A stretch of DNA of 8,856 nucleotides from Collinsella sp. (GTDB lineage: Bacteria; Actinomycetota; Coriobacteriia; Coriobacteriales; Coriobacteriaceae): contig JAIHTM010000097.1 of assembly GCA_022713905.1 (NCBI GenBank), positions 1 to 8,856 on the forward strand. Reading direction: 5' to 3'. The notes under the pieces are model-generated. The model saw nothing but the letters and a program-made list of their open reading frames with translations, did not search any database and was not told the origin of the DNA. The translations under genes were made by a program, and so were the position numbers. This document shows positions 7,127-8,856 of the stretch, piece by piece; within the stretch, counting starts at the first letter, position 1, and every line of letters starts with the position of its first letter.

Positions 7127-7154
7127 TTGACAGGAACAACTGTTCGAAGATAAT
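7127..7154 (+). promoter_or_regulatory. Sigma-A-type promoter for the LysM gene
   Basis: A perfect -35 TTGACA (7127-7132) is followed after 16 bases by GATAAT (7149-7154), one mismatch from TATAAT. A start site near 7161 would give an ~84-base leader before the LysM gene. LexA box 2 fills the spacer and box 3 covers the predicted start, so repression by LexA is expected. The lexA promoter on the other strand is less clear; a weak TTCGAA/CAAAAT pair reading leftward is possible. Confidence 0.7.
7133..7146. promoter_or_regulatory. LexA (SOS) box 2, between -35 and -10
   Basis: GGAACAACTGTTCG holds the full GAAC-N4-GTTC core of the Gram-positive SOS box. It begins at the base after the -35 hexamer of the + strand promoter, so occupancy should exclude RNA polymerase. 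Confidence 0.8.
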
Positions 7155-7160
7155 AATAAC

Positions 7161-7174
7161 CGAACACTCGTTCT
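7161..7174. promoter_or_regulatory. LexA (SOS) box 3, over the predicted LysM-gene start site
   Basis: CGAACACTCGTTCT has the full GAAC-N4-GTTC core. It starts seven bases after the GATAAT -10 element, at the expected transcription start. Its start is exactly 28 bases from that of box 2, which is 28 bases from that of box 1. Confidence 0.8.
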
Positions 7175-7199
7175 CGCGCTAGACATTTTTGTCCGCGCG
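7175..7199 (+). promoter_or_regulatory. Possible 5'-leader hairpin of the LysM-gene mRNA
   Basis: CGCGC (7175-7179) can pair with GCGCG (7195-7199), and GACA (7182-7185) with TGTC (7190-7193), with a small internal loop and a TTTT loop. It would lie just after the predicted transcription start. No terminator-type T-run follows. A mRNA-stabilising 5' hairpin is one possible role. Confidence 0.3.
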
Positions 7200-7244
7200 G
7201 CTTGATAAAACTGTTCTCAGCAAAACACGCGAGAGGAGAACATG

Positions 7245-7694
7245 ATGAACGCAACGAATATGGTCCAGGGAAACCTCGCCCTTAAGCTCGAGACGCTTGC
7301 AGAACCCACTTTTACGGTTGTTCAGGGTGGCCGCTCCGGCTTTCAGCCTTTGACCGTAAAGCCTGCTCGCAATCAGCAGGCTGTAGTCGCGCCGCCCCGC
7401 GTTGTCCTGAAGGTTCCGACGATTGTCGCCGTTGCCGTTGCGCTTACGCTCTTCTTTGTTCTCGCTACGTCGGTCTTTAGCGCTCGTCACGCCGCGTATG
7501 CCGAGTCCGTTTCCAACGTTACCTACGAGACCATTCGCGTTCAGCCTGGCGATTCTCTTTGGTCGCTTGCCGAGGAATATCCAATCGAAGGCCTTTCCAC
7601 GCAAGAGGCTTCCGACATGATCCGTAACGTCAATCATCTGGAGCATGGTTCGCTCGCCGCCGGTGCGCATCTTAAGGTTCCTGCTCGTTCGTAA
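7245..7694 (+). CDS. Membrane-anchored LysM protein, probable YneA-like SOS division inhibitor
   Basis: This small (149-residue) protein has a 55-residue N-terminal segment with no clear domain, one hydrophobic helix at about 57-80 (VPTIVAVAVALTLFFVLATS), and an outside LysM peptidoglycan-binding domain at about 94-148 (IRVQPGDSLWSLAEEYP ... AGAHLKVPA). One membrane anchor plus LysM, divergent from lexA under SOS boxes, is the arrangement of Bacillus YneA, which delays division after DNA damage; I infer the same role. YneA itself is ~105 residues, so the long N-terminal part is unlike it. Two ATGs stand in tandem at 7242 and 7245; AGGAG (7234-7238) is three and six bases upstream, favouring 7245. 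nrdR follows after 51 bases and may share the transcript. Confidence 0.85.
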   Translation: MNATNMVQGNLALKLETLAEPTFTVVQGGRSGFQPLTVKPARNQQAVVAPPRVVLKVPTIVAVAVALTLFFVLATSVFSARHAAYAESVSNVTYETIRVQPGDSLWSLAEEYPIEGLSTQEASDMIRNVNHLEHGSLAAGAHLKVPARS

Positions 7695-7707
7695 TCTTTA
7701 TCGCGCT

Positions 7708-7751
7708 GCGCATGGTACCCTTGTTATCGTTTAAGAGGAGGTACCATGCGC
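7708..7751 (+). promoter_or_regulatory. Stem-loop enclosing the nrdR start codon
   Basis: GCGCATGGTACC (7708-7719) and GGTACCATGCGC (7740-7751) are perfect 12-base inverted repeats separated by 20 bases. The 3' arm contains the nrdR ATG (7746-7748) and the last GG of its AGGAGG Shine-Dalgarno sequence (7736-7741); the rest of that sequence is in the loop. As mRNA, the folded form should hide the start codon and limit translation. No T-run follows, so it is not a terminator. The repeat is directly seen; control of nrdR translation is inference. Confidence 0.6.
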
Positions 7752-8189
7752 TGTCCCAAATGCGGCAAGGCACATACCCGCGTCGTTGATTCTCGTATGC
7801 AGGAGTCAAATAACACCATTAAGCGCCGTCGCGAATGTTGCTCGTGTAACTATCGCTTTACAACGTTTGAGCGATGCGAAGACCCAATCGAGGTCATTAA
7901 GTCGGACGGAACCAAGCAGCGGTTCGATCGCAATAAGCTGCTCGTCGGCTTGATGCGCGCCACCATCAAGCGCGATATCGACACTAAGAAGCTCAATGAG
8001 ATTATCGACGACATCGAGGTCGAGCTGCGCTCTCGCACGCTGACGGCCGTCACGTCCCATGAGTTGGGTGACATGGTGCTCAAGCGCTTGGCCAAGATCG
8101 ACAAGGTGGCGTACATCCGCTTTGCCTCGGTCTACCGCGATTTCAAAGACGTCGATGAGTTTCTGCAAGAGCTCGACAAGCTAAGGTGA
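7746..8189 (+). CDS. nrdR: Transcriptional repressor NrdR
   Basis: NrdR is the zinc- and nucleotide-binding repressor of ribonucleotide reductase genes. The N-terminal zinc ribbon has C3, C6, C31 and C34 (MRCPKCG ... RRRECCSCNYRFTTFER), and an ATP-cone domain follows from about 49 to 139 (IEVIKSDGTKQRFDRNKL ... KRLAKIDKVAYIRFASVYRDFKD). At 147 residues it is the normal length with all key residues. The AGGAGG is strong but only four bases from ATG, and the start codon lies in a 12-bp inverted repeat. The position after a probable SOS-controlled gene and five bases before the dut start suggests an nrdR-dut nucleotide-pool unit that could also respond to DNA damage through read-through. Confidence 0.96.
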   Translation: MRCPKCGKAHTRVVDSRMQESNNTIKRRRECCSCNYRFTTFERCEDPIEVIKSDGTKQRFDRNKLLVGLMRATIKRDIDTKKLNEIIDDIEVELRSRTLTAVTSHELGDMVLKRLAKIDKVAYIRFASVYRDFKDVDEFLQELDKLR

Positions 8190-8193
8190 TTCC

Positions 8194-8562
8194 ATGTCCA
8201 ACATTACCGTTAACATAAAGCGTCTCGACCCCACCGTCGAGCTTCCCAAATACGCCCATCCCACCGATGCCGGCTTGGATCTGCGCTCCAACGAGGACTG
8301 CGTCCTGAAGCCCTTCGAACGCCGTCTGGTCTCTACTGGGCTGGCCATCGCCCTGCCCGATGGCTACGCCGGCTTCGTCCAGCCCCGCAGCGGCTTGGCC
8401 ATTAAGCAGGGCCTGTCTATAGTCAACACGCCGGGCCTCATTGACGCCCACTACCGAGGAGAACTCAAGGTTATCCTCATCAACCTAGACCCCTCCAACA
8501 ACATCCAAATCAACAAATTGGAGATATGCTCTTTGATCACATGCAAGAACATCAAAAAGTAG
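8194..8562 (+). pseudogene. dut: dUTPase, 3' part replaced (truncated or chimeric)
   Basis: dUTPase hydrolyses dUTP to dUMP, keeping uracil out of DNA and feeding dTMP synthesis. The first 108 residues are normal for the trimeric family: motif I at 25-32 (DAGLDLRS), motif II at 64-69 (PRSGLA) and motif III at 78-90 (NTPGLIDAHYRGE, with catalytic D84). After INK at 106-108 one expects motif IV (G-D-R-I-A-Q) and then the C-terminal glycine-rich motif V arm. Instead the frame continues as 14 unrelated residues (LEICSLIT ...) and stops; total 122, against about 145 usually. The base composition changes at the same point. AAGG at 8183-8186 is seven bases before ATG 8194. As written, the enzyme should be inactive; the intact gene may well exist in the organism if the junction is an assembly error. 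Confidence 0.85.
8515..8520. other. Compositional and homology breakpoint inside dut
   Basis: On the left the DNA is GC-rich and encodes dUTPase; on the right it is roughly two-thirds A+T and encodes something else in another frame. No direct repeat, inverted repeat or insertion-sequence end is visible at the joint. The exact base cannot be fixed without the native dut sequence. Confidence 0.65.
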
Positions 8563-8856
8563 CAGTTGAGATGCTCCCATTTATCCAATTAGGTAATTAT
8601 CAAAAAGATTTGGATCAAAATAATAATGTTATCTATGTCGATTACGGAGTTGGGCAGACAATTCCACGAATTATTGCAGCAATAACAGACAATGATAATA
8701 TTATTGGTTACTTATGCATTTTATTTGCAGATGGCAAGCCATCATCTGAAATATTCAGTTTTATCAGTAAATTAGCTAAAACTATCGCATCTATTATTTG
8801 TCACAGCAAAACCGGCTATAATTATAATCGTTACGAATATTTTGCAATAATGAATT
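8526..8856 (+). CDS. Partial AT-rich open frame, possible PucR-type regulator fragment
   Basis: An open frame without a stop runs through 110 codons to the window edge, in DNA where stops would be frequent by chance, so it is probably coding. Both ends are uncertain: the left is cut at the dut junction (ATG 8526 may be internal), the right by the window. Residues around 39-80 (VGQTIPRIIAAITDNDN, then IIGYLCILFADGKPSS) look like the sensory region found before the helix-turn-helix in PucR/CdaR-type activators, where R-I-x-x-x-I-x-D-N-x-x-I-G-Y-L is typical. No DNA-binding domain is visible in this piece. Codon use is AT-rich (aat, tta, ata), unlike the rest of the window, which points to another organism or a transferred segment. 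Confidence 0.5.
   Translation, partial: MLFDHMQEHQKVAVEMLPFIQLGNYQKDLDQNNNVIYVDYGVGQTIPRIIAAITDNDNIIGYLCILFADGKPSSEIFSFISKLAKTIASIICHSKTGYNYNRYEYFAIMN

Noticed and set aside
7082..7186. N-terminal extension of LexA by 35 residues
   Set aside because: It would translate the operator region, including SOS boxes 1 and 2; LexA homology starts at MARK and a good Shine-Dalgarno sequence precedes 7081.
7207..7220. A fourth LexA box around CTGTTCT
   Set aside because: Only the GTTC half is present; the left half (GATAA) does not match CGAAC.
7850..8168. Open frames on the - strand over nrdR
   Set aside because: They are antisense to nrdR, have no recognisable motif, and are explained by its codon use.

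Overview
The window looks like a piece of a moderately GC-rich, Collinsella-like member of the Coriobacteriia (Actinomycetota from the gut). The evidence is gene content and protein style: an RNase Y gene and a SpoVS gene in a Firmicutes-like order, but with actinobacterial-type, GC-biased codon use. The genus is an inference. The window begins inside one gene and ends inside another, so it may be a whole contig.

Bases 1-5748 form one + strand run: the 3' part of rny (RNase Y), a GHKL-fold ATPase of unknown role, spoVS, miaB, miaA and hflX. The last three are chained by TAATG stop/start overlaps and are almost certainly one transcript. The theme is RNA metabolism: mRNA decay, tRNA i6A37/ms2i6A37 modification and a ribosome-splitting GTPase. 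A 74-base AT-richer gap with two inverted repeats lies before spoVS.

Bases 5733-7081 lie on the - strand: lexA followed, again by a TAATG overlap, by a small polytopic membrane protein of the DUF1624 / HGSNAT-like acyltransferase family. Its 3' end overlaps the 3' end of hflX by 16 bases. Divergent from lexA is a membrane-anchored LysM protein in the position and architecture of YneA, the SOS-induced division inhibitor. The intergenic region carries three LexA-type boxes whose starts are exactly 28 bases apart. One fills the spacer of a good + strand promoter and one lies over its predicted transcription start.

Downstream on the + strand come nrdR (repressor of ribonucleotide reductase genes) and dut (dUTPase). 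The nrdR start codon and the end of its Shine-Dalgarno sequence are in one arm of a perfect 12-bp inverted repeat. The SOS regulator, a putative division inhibitor and two nucleotide-pool genes therefore sit together.

At about 8515-8520 the dut reading frame breaks off between conserved motifs III and IV, and the DNA changes abruptly to AT-rich sequence with a different open frame running off the end (a possible PucR-type regulator fragment). This is either an assembly chimera or a real recombination junction. I found no CRISPR array, tRNA, rRNA, insertion sequence or obvious defence system. The least explained parts are the GHKL ATPase, the nrdR start-codon hairpin and the dut junction.
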